Shown here piece after piece: positions 42,610-50,752 of a DNA stretch of 64,000 nt (its first letter is position 1; every line of letters begins with the position of its first letter). Where the stretch lies: contig NZ_JAQGLB010000005.1 of NCBI RefSeq assembly GCF_027853965.1, positions 1-64,000 of the forward strand, in the 5' to 3' direction. Position numbers and translations under genes: made by a program. The DNA is from Saccharopolyspora indica. Lineage in GTDB: Bacteria > Actinomycetota > Actinomycetes > Mycobacteriales > Pseudonocardiaceae. Under the pieces are notes generated by a model. It was given only the letters and a program-made list of their open reading frames with translations. It was not told the DNA's origin and searched no databases.

Positions 42610-43320
42610 TCACCCCTTCTTCCACCCGATGGCCTGGAACAGCACGGCGGTGGTGCGCACCGGAACCATGCGGACGGTGCTCCGCCGCAGGGCCGACCAC
42701 GCCACCAGGTCCCGCAGCGACGGGCGCAGTCCCCGCAACGCCAGTTCGACGCCGTGCCGGGCGGCTTCGGCCGCCAGCACGTCGCGGTCGACCAGCAGCG
42801 CGGGATCGTGCACACCGCGCGGCGCGATGCCCGGCAGCCGTTCGGCCAGACCGATGGCCACCACCCGGCATAGCGCGGTGGCAGCCAGCGTATCCAGCAC
42901 CAGCAGTCCGCCGGGCCGGAGGATCCGGCACGCTTCGGCGACGGCGGCGCGCAGGTCGACCACGTGCTCCAGGATCTGGCCCGCCACCACGCAATCCGCG
43001 AAACCCGCTGGCAGCGGCACCGCCTGCACGTCACCGGCCAGCGGCCGCACACCGTGCTCGGCGGCCTGCCGCAACGCGCTCGGCGAGAGGTCGACGCCGA
43101 TGTGCCGGTAGCCCTTGTCGGCCACGTGCGGTGCGAGCAGGCCCGCGCCGCAGCCCAGGTCGACCAGGACCGCGTCCGGCCGCGGTGCCGCGGGCACGAG
43201 CGCTGCGCGAGCGGCGGCGAGCCAGTGCAGCATCGCGAATGCGCCTCGCGGCTGCCACCACTGATCCGCACAGGTCTCGTAGAGCTGCGGATCGTTGCGC
43301 AGCGCGCCGCCGCGTGCCAT
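42610..43320 (-). CDS. UbiG/UbiE-like SAM methyltransferase of the PKS cluster
   Basis: A 236-residue class I methyltransferase. The N-terminal WWQPRGAFAMLHWLAAARAA is UbiG-like, motif I is VLVDLGCGAGLLAPH, then VDLSPSALRQAAEHG, VVAGQILEHVVDL, and LRPGGLLVLDTLAATA. UbiG-type enzymes O-methylate phenolic rings of quinone precursors. It is the first gene of the PKS operon. ATG at 43320 has GGAG close by. Only 27 bp separate it from the divergent UbiA start. Confidence 0.85.
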   Translation of the reverse strand: MARGGALRNDPQLYETCADQWWQPRGAFAMLHWLAAARAALVPAAPRPDAVLVDLGCGAGLLAPHVADKGYRHIGVDLSPSALRQAAEHGVRPLAGDVQAVPLPAGFADCVVAGQILEHVVDLRAAVAEACRILRPGGLLVLDTLAATALCRVVAIGLAERLPGIAPRGVHDPALLVDRDVLAAEAARHGVELALRGLRPSLRDLVAWSALRRSTVRMVPVRTTAVLFQAIGWKKG

Positions 43321-43347
43321 GCGCTCCAGGCTGGCACACTCGGCCGG

Positions 43348-44148
43348 GTGCGGCATTTCGCGCTGGCCCGCTCCTCGCACCCGCTGCCCGCGCTGGCGGT
43401 CACCGCGATCGCCGCCGGGCTGGCCGCCGCGGTGGGCGGTGGAGCGCTCGGGGTGGCCGCCGCGGTGCTGCCCGGGCAGTTGTCCGTCGGCTGGCTCAAC
43501 GATCTCGTCGACGCCGATCGCGATGCCCGGGTCGGGCGGTCCGGCAAGCCGGTGGCGCGTGGCGAGGTCTCGCGGCGGGTGGTGCTGGTCGCAGCCGTCA
43601 TCTCGGCGCTGGCGGCAGTGGTGCTGTCGCTGCCGTTCGGCATCCCGGCGACCGCGGTGCACCTGGTGGCGCTGGGATCGGCGTGGGCCTACGACCTCGG
43701 GCTGAAGGCCACCGCGTTCTCGGTGCTGCCCTACGCCGTCTCCTTCGGACTGCTGCCCGTCTTCGTGACGCTGGGCAGCGACACGGCACCGGCGTCGTGG
43801 CTGGTGCTGGCCGCGGCCCTGCTGGGCGCGGCAGCGCACTTCGTGAACGTGCTGCCCGATCTCGCCGACGATGCTGCCACCGGCGTGCGCGGCCTGCCGC
43901 ACCGGCTCGGTGCGGTGAGAAGCACTGCGGTGGCGGCACTTCTGGTGCTCGCCACCGCAGTGCTTCTCGTGCTCGGCCCGGTCGGGCCGTCCGCCGGTCT
44001 GCTGCTGCTCGTGCTGGCGGTGGTGTTGCTGAGCACCGGGCTGGTGCTGGGCCGCCGTCCCGGATCTCGCGCCGCTTTCCGCGCCGTCATCCTGGTCGCG
44101 CTGCTCGACGTCGCCGCCCTGCTGGGCAGCGGGATCCCACCGGGCTGA
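43348..44148 (+). CDS. UbiA family prenyltransferase
   Basis: A 266-residue integral membrane protein with about eight helices. The prenyl diphosphate/Mg motifs are NDLVDADRDARVG (51-63) and DLADDAATGVRGL in the second half, both aspartate-rich as required. It would transfer a polyprenyl chain to an aromatic ring. GTG at 43348 lies 27 bp from the divergent methyltransferase start and lacks a clear ribosome binding site. Its position beside a PKS, methyltransferase and flavoprotein suggests prenylation of the polyketide. Confidence 0.85.
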   Translation: MRHFALARSSHPLPALAVTAIAAGLAAAVGGGALGVAAAVLPGQLSVGWLNDLVDADRDARVGRSGKPVARGEVSRRVVLVAAVISALAAVVLSLPFGIPATAVHLVALGSAWAYDLGLKATAFSVLPYAVSFGLLPVFVTLGSDTAPASWLVLAAALLGAAAHFVNVLPDLADDAATGVRGLPHRLGAVRSTAVAALLVLATAVLLVLGPVGPSAGLLLLVLAVVLLSTGLVLGRRPGSRAAFRAVILVALLDVAALLGSGIPPG

Positions 44149-44151
44149 GCA

Positions 44152-44790
44152 CTATCCACTCCGGACGGTTCCGGTGAAGGTGGCGAAGGCGATGATGTTG
44201 TCCCGGTAGCTGCGCGCGGTGCTGTCGAACGACCCGCCGCAGGTGATCAACCGGAGCTGCGGATCGGCGGTGTCGCCGTAGACCTCGTCGGCTGGGAATC
44301 CGTGCTTGGGCTCCTGCGCCATGCGGTGCACGACGAACCGGGCGACCTGCCCGTCCTGGCGGCCGACCAGGACCTCGTCGCCGGGCCGCAGCTCCCGCAA
44401 CCGCGCGAAGATCCCGTCCTTGCCGTCACCGTTGACGTGCCCCAGCACCACGGCCGGGCCGATCTCGCCGGGAGTCGGGCTGTGCTCGTACCAACCGGCC
44501 TGCATCGGCTCGTGCACCGACGGCAGTTCGACCGTGCGGTCGGGGTTGAGCCCCAGCGCGAGCAGCGAGGAGCGCGCCCCGATCCGGGGGATCTCGATCC
44601 AGGTCGGCGGCGACTGCGCCAGCGCGGTGGCGGCGTGCACCTGCTGCGGCGTGGTGGCGCCGAGGTCCAGGGGCCGGTCGGCCGCCGAACATCCCGACAG
44701 CGCCAGCGAGAGCGCGGCGGCCACGAGGACCGGGGCGGTCGCGACAGCACGACCGCCCCGGTTCCCCCGTGCACGGGGAGGCACGTTCAT
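44152..44790 (-). CDS. class F sortase
   Basis: A 212-residue sortase with a hydrophobic N-terminus ending in LSLALSGCSA, which resembles a lipobox (Cys34), so it may be lipid-anchored. The catalytic residues are His118 (VVLGHVNG), Cys184 (LRLITCGGSF) and Arg196 (SYRDNIIAF). Class F enzymes attach LPxTG-type proteins to peptidoglycan. It follows 11 bp after a gene for an apparent substrate and is transcribed from a promoter shared with a two-component system. Confidence 0.87.
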   Translation of the reverse strand: MNVPPRARGNRGGRAVATAPVLVAAALSLALSGCSAADRPLDLGATTPQQVHAATALAQSPPTWIEIPRIGARSSLLALGLNPDRTVELPSVHEPMQAGWYEHSPTPGEIGPAVVLGHVNGDGKDGIFARLRELRPGDEVLVGRQDGQVARFVVHRMAQEPKHGFPADEVYGDTADPQLRLITCGGSFDSTARSYRDNIIAFATFTGTVRSG

Positions 44791-44801
44791 CCGCGGACGC
44801 C

Positions 44802-45188
44802 TCAGTTCGCGCCCGCACGCCGACGGCGCAGCACGACCGCGGCGCCGCCACCGGCGACGGCCAGCGCTGCCGCGCCACCGAGCGCCGCCGGGCCGAAGCC
44901 GGATTCCACCGGGCCGCCACCGGTTTCCGGCGCGCCGACCGGGCGCTCGGAGACCTGGGCCGTCTTCTCCCGCACCGCCTCGGGGGTCGCCCCTTCCTTC
45001 GGCGGCTCGACCGGGCGGCTCTGCTCCGGCGCCGGGGTCTTCTCGTCCACCGGAGCCGGGGCGACGGGCTTCTGCTCCTCGGCCACCGGGGCGGTCTTCG
45101 GCTCGTCGGCCCAGCCGACCGCGGCGGTCAGCGGCAGCGCCGTGGCTCCGAGCAGCGCCGCGGCGGCGACGGTACGACCAAGCTTCAT
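44802..45188 (-). CDS. cell-wall-anchored surface protein, predicted sortase substrate
   Basis: A 128-residue exported protein with a signal peptide (VAAAALLGATALPLTAAVGWA), a proline/glutamate-rich stalk of about 65 residues, and a C-terminal sorting signal: GAPETGGG, a glycine/alanine-rich membrane helix, and the RRRR tail. ATG at 45188 has AGAGGA upstream. The sortase gene follows 11 bp downstream, so the two form an enzyme-substrate pair. No adhesin or enzyme domain is visible; the stalk may present nothing more than itself. Confidence 0.8.
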   Translation of the reverse strand: MKLGRTVAAAALLGATALPLTAAVGWADEPKTAPVAEEQKPVAPAPVDEKTPAPEQSRPVEPPKEGATPEAVREKTAQVSERPVGAPETGGGPVESGFGPAALGGAAALAVAGGGAAVVLRRRRAGAN

Positions 45189-45270
45189 CTCGCGTCCTCT
45201 CGTTCGATCGTCCGGGAGTTCCGGACGAGGACCAGCTTGGTGCGCGCTTTTCAAGATCCCGTCTGCCCGA

Positions 45271-45325
45271 TGTGAAGAACCTGTTCGGATTCCGCTGCGC
45301 GGCGCGAGTTGTGAAGAACCTGTTC
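45271..45325. promoter_or_regulatory. 16-bp direct repeats in the sortase/two-component promoter
   Basis: TGTGAAGAACCTGTTC occurs exactly at 45271-45286 and 45310-45325, 39 bp apart. They lie between the divergent surface-protein gene and the response regulator gene, 45 bp before the latter. OmpR/PhoB-type regulators bind direct repeats, so the adjacent regulator probably controls both directions from here. Confidence 0.7.
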
Positions 45326-45369
45326 AGATGCGGTGTCCGCCGCACCGCGGTGCGGCGGCGGAGGCGATA

Positions 45370-46083
45370 ATGCGCCGCGTGAGCGCACACGTGCTGGTCG
45401 CCGAGGACGACCCGAAGCAGGCCGAACTCATCCGGCGCTACCTCGAGCGCGACGGCCACCAGGTGGTCGTCGTCGGTGACGGCCGGGCGGCGATCGACGA
45501 GGCGCGGCGGCGCCTGCCCGACCTGGTCGTGCTCGACGTGATGATGCCCAAGGTGGACGGCCTGGACGTGTGCCGCGTCCTGCGCGCCGAGTCCGACGTG
45601 CCGATCGTGCTGCTGACGGCGCGGACCACGGAGGACGACGTGCTGCTCGGCCTCGACCTCGGTGCCGACGACTACATCACCAAGCCCTACAGCCCGCGCC
45701 AGCTCGCCGCCCGCGTGCGCGCGATCCTGCGGCGCGTGCGCCGGGTTCAGGACCGCGGCCACCAGCCGCTGCGCGTCGGCGACCTGGTGGTGGACCAGCA
45801 GCGGCACGAGGTGCTGCTGGCCGGTGCCGAGCTCGACTGCACACCGGCGGAGTTCCGGATGCTGGCGGTGCTGGCCGCCGAACCCGGCCGGGCCTTCACC
45901 CGCGGGCAGCTGCTCAGCCAGGCGTTCGGGATGGACAAGTTCATCACCGAGCGCACGGTGGACGTGCACGTGATGAACCTGCGCCGCAAGCTCGAACCCG
46001 ATCCTCGCCGGCCGGTCCGGCTGCTCACCGTCTACGGCGTGGGCTACAAGCTGCAGGACTGCCCCGATGGCGCGGCGGCATAG
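45370..46083 (+). CDS. OmpR/PhoB-type response regulator
   Basis: A 237-residue response regulator. The receiver domain has the acidic pocket AEDDPKQ, the phosphoacceptor Asp56 in VVLDVMMPK, Thr in LLTARTTEDD, and Lys in YITKPYSPRQL. The C-terminal winged helix has LTPAEF-like LDCTPAEFRMLAVL and ERTVDVHVMNLRRKLE. ATG at 45370 has GAGG upstream; a GTG nine bases later is possible. It overlaps the kinase gene by 17 bp and faces the sortase operon across shared direct repeats. Confidence 0.9.
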   Translation: MRRVSAHVLVAEDDPKQAELIRRYLERDGHQVVVVGDGRAAIDEARRRLPDLVVLDVMMPKVDGLDVCRVLRAESDVPIVLLTARTTEDDVLLGLDLGADDYITKPYSPRQLAARVRAILRRVRRVQDRGHQPLRVGDLVVDQQRHEVLLAGAELDCTPAEFRMLAVLAAEPGRAFTRGQLLSQAFGMDKFITERTVDVHVMNLRRKLEPDPRRPVRLLTVYGVGYKLQDCPDGAAA

Positions 46084-47938
46084 CCTGCTGGCCCGGCTGC
46101 TGGCCATGTCCGTGGTGGTGGCCGGGTGCTCGATCGGGGCGACCGCGTGGCTGGCCGCGCAGAGCACCAGCGGGGCGATCAACCAGGAGATCGGCGAGAG
46201 CCTGGCCACCGACGCCCAGATCTACGACGAACTGCTGGGCTACGCGGCCGGGCACCCGCAGTGGTCCGGGGTGCAGGGCGTGGTGACCGAGCTCTCCGAG
46301 CGCACCGGGCGCCGGATCACGCTGACCACCCAGAACCGGGCCCCGATCGCCGATTCCGGGGATCCGCAGGACACCCCGCTGCCGCGGACGCCGTCGGCGG
46401 TGGTCGACCCGCTCGCCGTGGACCCGGTGCTCAAGCCCGGCGCCACGATCGATCCGCGGGCCGTCGGCCCCTACCGGCTGACCGCCGCCGAGCGCGCGAA
46501 GCTGGCCGCCGAAGCGCAGCGCCAGCTCGGCTGCGTGCGGCGGAGCGGCTCGGACGGCCGGATCGTCGAGCTGCCCAACGGGCGCTCGACGCTCGAGGTC
46601 GTCCCTGCCGAACCGGAGCAGAAGCGGTCGCGACCGGTGAACGTGCCGGACGATCCGCCGCAAGCGGTGCCCGCCGAGGAAGGGGCACCGGAGACGTCGG
46701 TCGCCGTGAAACCGCCGCTGGATTCCTGCGGTGCGCCGACGGCGACCACCGAAACCGAGCGCACCGCCAACGCCGGGCTGCTGGAGCTGGCCAACGCCTG
46801 CTTGACCAGGCAGGGCGCGGACCCGCTGCCCGCTGAGGCGGCGGAGACCACCTGGCCGAACGGGCTGCGCGCCGCACCGGAGGACCAGCGCTGCGTGGAC
46901 GCCGCGCGCCGGGAGCAGCTCGGCGCCTACGTCTCCCCCGCGGCGCAGCTGTTCATCACCAAGCCGGGCACCGACCAGGCGGCCACCGATCTGTCCACTG
47001 TGGGCATCTCGCGGATCGCGTGGACGGCGCTGGTGGTGCTGGTGCTCACCGTCGGCCTGACCGCGCTGGCCGCCAGCCGCCTGGTCCGCCCGATCGACGC
47101 CATCACCGCGGCGGCCCGGCGGATGGGCGGCGGCGACCGCTCGGCGCGGGTGCGCACCAGCGCGCGCGGCGAGATCGGCGAGCTGGCGGCGGCGTTCAAC
47201 GCGATGTCCGAGCAGGTCGAGCGCACCGAGCAGCAGCGCAAGACGATGGTCAGCGACATCGCGCACGAGCTGCGCACTCCGCTGGTGAACGTGCGCGGCT
47301 GGCTGGAGGCGGCGCAGGACGGCGTGGCCACGCTGGACCAGCCGCTGGTGACCTCGCTGCTGGAGGAGACGCTGCTGCTCCAGCACCTCATCGACGACCT
47401 GCAGGACCTCGCCCTCGCCGATGCCGGGAAGCTGCGCGCCCACCTCGAACCCGTGCACCTCGGCGCGATCCTGGAGCAGGTCGCCGCCGCGCACCGCGGC
47501 CGGGCCGAGGCCGGTGGTGTCGAGCTGCGCGCGAGCGCCGCCGGCGATCCGGACCTGGCCGCCGACCCGACCCGGCTGCGCCAGGCGCTGGGCAACCTGG
47601 TGTCCAACGCGCTGCGGCACACGCCCGCGGGCGGGCTCGTCGAGCTGCGCGCGCAACGGGTGGCCGCCGAGGTGATCATCGAGGTCGGCGACACCGGAGT
47701 CGGCATCCCGGCCGAGTCGCTGCCGCACGTCTTCGACCGCTTCTGGCGCGCGGAGAAGTCCCGCGGCCGCCACGGCGGCGGCAGCGGTCTGGGCCTGGCG
47801 ATAACGCACCACCTGGTGGAGGCGCACGGGGGTAGCATCGAGGTGCGCAGCACCGTCGGCGCCGGTACGACGTTCACCATCCGCCTACCGGCGATGCGAT
47901 CCACAGTGGACATGCCCGAGCGGAGCGCGGAACACTAG
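46067..47938 (+). CDS. sensor histidine kinase
   Basis: A 623-residue membrane kinase. TM1 is residues 8-30, a large extracytoplasmic sensor spans about 31-315, TM2 is about 316-337, then HAMP, HisKA with His400 in VSDIAHELRTPL, and HATPase_c (NLVSNALRHTPAGG, GVGIPAESLPHVFDRFW, GSGLGLAITHHLV). The sensor contains four cysteines (156, 221, 245, 276), probably two disulfides, and a proline/glutamate-rich linker near 180-215. It overlaps the regulator gene by 17 bp. Linkage to a sortase suggests it senses the envelope or secreted proteins. Confidence 0.9.
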   Translation: MARRHSLLARLLAMSVVVAGCSIGATAWLAAQSTSGAINQEIGESLATDAQIYDELLGYAAGHPQWSGVQGVVTELSERTGRRITLTTQNRAPIADSGDPQDTPLPRTPSAVVDPLAVDPVLKPGATIDPRAVGPYRLTAAERAKLAAEAQRQLGCVRRSGSDGRIVELPNGRSTLEVVPAEPEQKRSRPVNVPDDPPQAVPAEEGAPETSVAVKPPLDSCGAPTATTETERTANAGLLELANACLTRQGADPLPAEAAETTWPNGLRAAPEDQRCVDAARREQLGAYVSPAAQLFITKPGTDQAATDLSTVGISRIAWTALVVLVLTVGLTALAASRLVRPIDAITAAARRMGGGDRSARVRTSARGEIGELAAAFNAMSEQVERTEQQRKTMVSDIAHELRTPLVNVRGWLEAAQDGVATLDQPLVTSLLEETLLLQHLIDDLQDLALADAGKLRAHLEPVHLGAILEQVAAAHRGRAEAGGVELRASAAGDPDLAADPTRLRQALGNLVSNALRHTPAGGLVELRAQRVAAEVIIEVGDTGVGIPAESLPHVFDRFWRAEKSRGRHGGGSGLGLAITHHLVEAHGGSIEVRSTVGAGTTFTIRLPAMRSTVDMPERSAEH

Positions 47939-48027
47939 GCCGAATGGCGCATTCGTCTGCTTTTTAGCACTTTTCGTCTACACCTGTACCAACTTTCCGC
48001 TGTCGCCGGGGGAACCGTCGCGACGTG

Positions 48028-48045
48028 AAATGGTTCACACCATTT
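48028..48045. promoter_or_regulatory. 18-bp palindrome AAATGGT-TCAC-ACCATTT
   Basis: A perfect 7-bp inverted repeat with a 4-bp centre, 33 bp before the dioxygenase-like gene start. It is probably an operator; no adjacent dedicated regulator is visible. Confidence 0.5.
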
Positions 48046-48078
48046 TCTCGTGCTGACACCCCCGAAAGGCGGCTCGCT

Positions 48079-48684
48079 ATGACCGAGGACGAACGGCGAA
48101 TCCGTCGGTCCACGTTCCTCAAGGCCGGCCTGGCCACCGCGGTCACCCTCCCCGTGGTCGCCGGTGAGATGGCGCGCGCACCCCGCGCCGCCGCCGGAGA
48201 GCTGACTCCCACCCCGATGTGCGATGACGGGGACGACCTGACGCCCCCGCAGATGGAAGGCCCGTACTTCAAGCCCAACTCCCCCGAGCGCAGCGACCTG
48301 CGCGGCGACATGCCCGGCACGGCACTGACCATCACCGGCGTCGTCTACAGCCGGTCGTGCGCCCCGCTGGACCGGGTGCTGCTGGACTTCTGGCAGGCCG
48401 ACAACGGCGGCAACTACGACAACGTCGGCTACCGCGGCCGCGGCCACCAGTTCACCTCCACCGACGGCCGCTTCCAGCTCGACACGATCGTGCCCGGCCT
48501 CTACCCGGGCCGCACCCGGCACGTCCACGTCAAGGTCCAGGCCCCGAACCAGCCGATCCTCACCACCCAGCTGTACTTCCCCGGTGAGCCCGGCAACGAC
48601 TGGGACGCGATCTTCGACCCGGCGCTGCTGATGGACGTCCAAGGCTCCAACGCCACGTTCGACTTCGTCCTCAACCTGCCATGA
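48079..48684 (+). CDS. exported intradiol dioxygenase-like protein
   Basis: A 201-residue protein with a Tat-like N-terminus (RRSTFLKAGLATAVTLPVVA). The intradiol fold follows: TPPQMEGPYFK, GVVYSRSCAPLDRVLLDFWQ, YDNVGYRGRGHQF with a candidate ligand Tyr, and RTRHVHVKVQ with the two ligand His. The Tyr-Tyr-His-His iron site therefore looks complete. ATG at 48079 has GAAAGG upstream. Family members outside the cytoplasm are common in actinobacteria, but their substrates are uncertain. A strong terminator follows at 48769. Confidence 0.8.
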   Translation: MTEDERRIRRSTFLKAGLATAVTLPVVAGEMARAPRAAAGELTPTPMCDDGDDLTPPQMEGPYFKPNSPERSDLRGDMPGTALTITGVVYSRSCAPLDRVLLDFWQADNGGNYDNVGYRGRGHQFTSTDGRFQLDTIVPGLYPGRTRHVHVKVQAPNQPILTTQLYFPGEPGNDWDAIFDPALLMDVQGSNATFDFVLNLP

Positions 48685-48768
48685 CCGAGGACGGACCGGG
48701 ATCGCCACCCCGGCAGCGGACTGCCCGCACTCGCCAGTCGCGCTGAGCTCGAACGTGGCACTGCGAAC

Positions 48769-48803
48769 AGGCACCCCCGACCGGGCTCCGGTCGGGGGTG
48801 CCT
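48769..48803 (+). terminator. terminator after the dioxygenase-like gene
   Basis: A perfect 14-bp stem, AGGCACCCCCGACC with its complement, and a 7-nt loop, 85 bp after the stop codon. Confidence 0.75.
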
Positions 48804-48862
48804 CCTCGCGGTCGGCACGAGAGTCGCCGATGCGGTGCGGGAGGAGTTCTTCAGCCAGCGGC

Positions 48863-48907
48863 GTCAACTTTGGTTGACGATCCAGCTGGCGGTCAACTAC
48901 GGTTGAC
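48863..48907. promoter_or_regulatory. twin operator GTCAAC-N4-GTTGAC
   Basis: Two copies of a perfect 6-4-6 palindrome lie at 48863-48878 and 48892-48907, with starts 29 bp apart. The second ends 2 bp before the GTG start of the HTH gene, so binding would block initiation. Strong candidate for autoregulation. Confidence 0.7.
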
Positions 48908-48909
48908 GC

Positions 48910-49146
48910 GTGGATGTGGAACAGCTGACCGAACTCGCGGCATCGACGGCGGACCACGACCCGTTGGTGGGGTTGGGCTCCGTGGCGCGACTCCGCGCCG
49001 AGACGGAACGCATCGAAGCGGTGCTGGTGCGCCGCGCCCGCAACAACGGCGCCACGTGGCCGCAAATCGCCGCCGCCCTGGGTGTCTCGAAACAGGCAGT
49101 CCACAAGAAGTACGCCGGTCGCGGCCTGTTCGGCGGCCGGTCATGA
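48910..49146 (+). CDS. small HTH protein, probable autoregulator
   Basis: A 78-residue protein. The N-terminal helix (ARLRAETERIEAVLVRRARN) is followed by an HTH, ATWPQIAAALGVSKQAVHKKY, typical of small actinobacterial DNA-binding proteins. The GTG start sits directly behind the second operator palindrome; no separate ribosome binding site is visible. Its stop overlaps the start of the serine hydrolase gene (ATGA), so the pair is coupled. Confidence 0.75.
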   Translation: MDVEQLTELAASTADHDPLVGLGSVARLRAETERIEAVLVRRARNNGATWPQIAAALGVSKQAVHKKYAGRGLFGGRS

Positions 49147-50132
49147 CCGCCGGGATACACGGCGACCAGCAGCTCGCTACCAGACTCGGCGAACTGTTGG
49201 GCCCCCGCCACCCGGTCGTCGCGGCGGCCGTGGTCACGCCCGAGGGCATGCACGTGGCGAGCCGCGGAACCGACCTGGACGCCGACTTCGAAATCGGCTC
49301 GATCGCGAAGGCCGTCACCGGGCTGCTGTATGCCGACGCCCTCACCCGAGGCGAGATCGCCCCCGACACGAGCCTCGGCGAACTGCTGCCCCTGGGCGAC
49401 GTCCCCGCCGCACGAGTGACACTGCGATCGCTGAGCACGCACCGATCCGGCCTGCCCCGGGTACCCAAATCCGCAGGACCATTGCGGCGCACCATCGCCC
49501 TGTGGCGACACGGAACCAACCCCTACGGCGAGGACCTCGAACAGTTCCTCGACCAGACCCGGGATGTTCCGCTGGGCACGCCACGGCCCCGCTACTCCAA
49601 CCTCGGATTCGAACTTCTCGGACACGCCCTCGCCCGCGCCGCCACGACGACCTACCCAGAACTCGTCCACCAGCGCATCGCCACCCCGCTGGAACTTGAC
49701 TGCTTCTACGTCCCGGGGACAGCCGACGACCTTCGCCCCGGGGCGCTCAACGGCAGAAGCCGCCGAGGACGACCGCGGCAGCCCTGGACCGGTGAGGGAC
49801 TCGGGCCGGCAGGCGGCATCCGGGCCTCCATCACCAGCATGGCCCGCTTCACAGCGGCGGTACTCGACGGCAGTGCCCCCGGCATCGCCGCACTCGATCC
49901 GATCGCCCCGTTCGGCGCCGGCGCCCACATCGGCGCCGCATGGATCACGATCCAGGTGAAGGGCCGGCCCATCACCTGGCACAACGGCGGCACCGGCGGC
50001 TTCCGGTCCTGGCTCGGACTCGACCGCAGCGCCCGCACCGGCGTCGCCATCCTCTCGGCCACCGCCGCATCGGTCGACCGTCACGGGTTCACACTCCTAG
50101 CCGAGCACAGCTGCTCCAGCCGTAGATCGTGA
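49143..50132 (+). CDS. serine hydrolase (beta-lactamase class C/DD-peptidase fold)
   Basis: A 329-residue penicillin-recognising-fold enzyme. The SxxK motif is in FEIGSIAKAVTG, the YxN motif is RYSNLGFELLG, and the third motif is HNGGTGGFRSW in place of KTG. There is no signal peptide, so it is probably cytoplasmic, in contrast to true beta-lactamases; an esterase or peptidase role is plausible. It is translationally coupled to the upstream HTH gene, which is controlled by a twin operator, so its substrate or a related compound may be the inducer. Confidence 0.82.
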   Translation: MTAGIHGDQQLATRLGELLGPRHPVVAAAVVTPEGMHVASRGTDLDADFEIGSIAKAVTGLLYADALTRGEIAPDTSLGELLPLGDVPAARVTLRSLSTHRSGLPRVPKSAGPLRRTIALWRHGTNPYGEDLEQFLDQTRDVPLGTPRPRYSNLGFELLGHALARAATTTYPELVHQRIATPLELDCFYVPGTADDLRPGALNGRSRRGRPRQPWTGEGLGPAGGIRASITSMARFTAAVLDGSAPGIAALDPIAPFGAGAHIGAAWITIQVKGRPITWHNGGTGGFRSWLGLDRSARTGVAILSATAASVDRHGFTLLAEHSCSSRRS

Positions 50133-50222
50133 TCTGCCGATTGTGGCTAGTCCTAGGTTCTCGGTCAGGGCGCTTGAGGATTCGGTTCAGGGCGAGTGCT
50201 TTAGCGAAGTGAGTGACGCTGG

Positions 50223-50708
50223 TTAGCGCGATTCGGGTGGCCCGAAGGTCAGTTCGTTCGTGTCGAGGGCGTTGGCGATGGTCAGTTGGCTGTGGGGGAA
50301 GTGGAAGCTGACAGCGACTGTTCCCCGGGCCATGTCGCGCCCGGTCCATTCGAGGAGCTCGACGTCCTGAAGGACCTGGCCGTAGAGGGCGTGCAGCTCA
50401 ACGTGCATGTCGTGGCGCCACTGGAGATCGAAGTCGGGCCACCGGACCGGCTGGTGGGGATCGATCGTGTTCCAGGTGATCGAGAGGTCGTCGAACTTCT
50501 GGTGGTTGATCTCAACCTGTTCTCCGGTGAAGTCGAGCAAGACCGGGCAGTCGGAGAACCACTCGTTGTCCTGAACGTCCCAGACCAGCCAGGCATCGGT
50601 CAGCGGGCGGCCGATGAGCGCACGCAGGTGCCGGCCGTGGGCCGCCACGACGGCGGAGCGACCGTTCAGCCAATGAGGCCGGTAGCCTTCGATCCCGAAG
50701 TTGAACAC
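50223..50708 (-). CDS. conserved hypothetical protein
   Basis: A 161-residue protein with no recognised family. Features are NGRSAVVAAHGRHLRALIG, then WLVWDVQDNEWFSDCPVLLD, KFDDLSITWN, and VRWPDFDLQWRHD. It is tryptophan- and aspartate-rich with mixed alpha/beta character. GTG at 50708 has GAGAGGA upstream. It marks the left border of the accessory segment and is not obviously linked to its neighbours. Confidence 0.6.
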   Translation of the reverse strand: MFNFGIEGYRPHWLNGRSAVVAAHGRHLRALIGRPLTDAWLVWDVQDNEWFSDCPVLLDFTGEQVEINHQKFDDLSITWNTIDPHQPVRWPDFDLQWRHDMHVELHALYGQVLQDVELLEWTGRDMARGTVAVSFHFPHSQLTIANALDTNELTFGPPESR

Positions 50709-50752
50709 GTCAGGATCCTCTCAGAACGAGACATCACCCTACGGCTGGAGCA

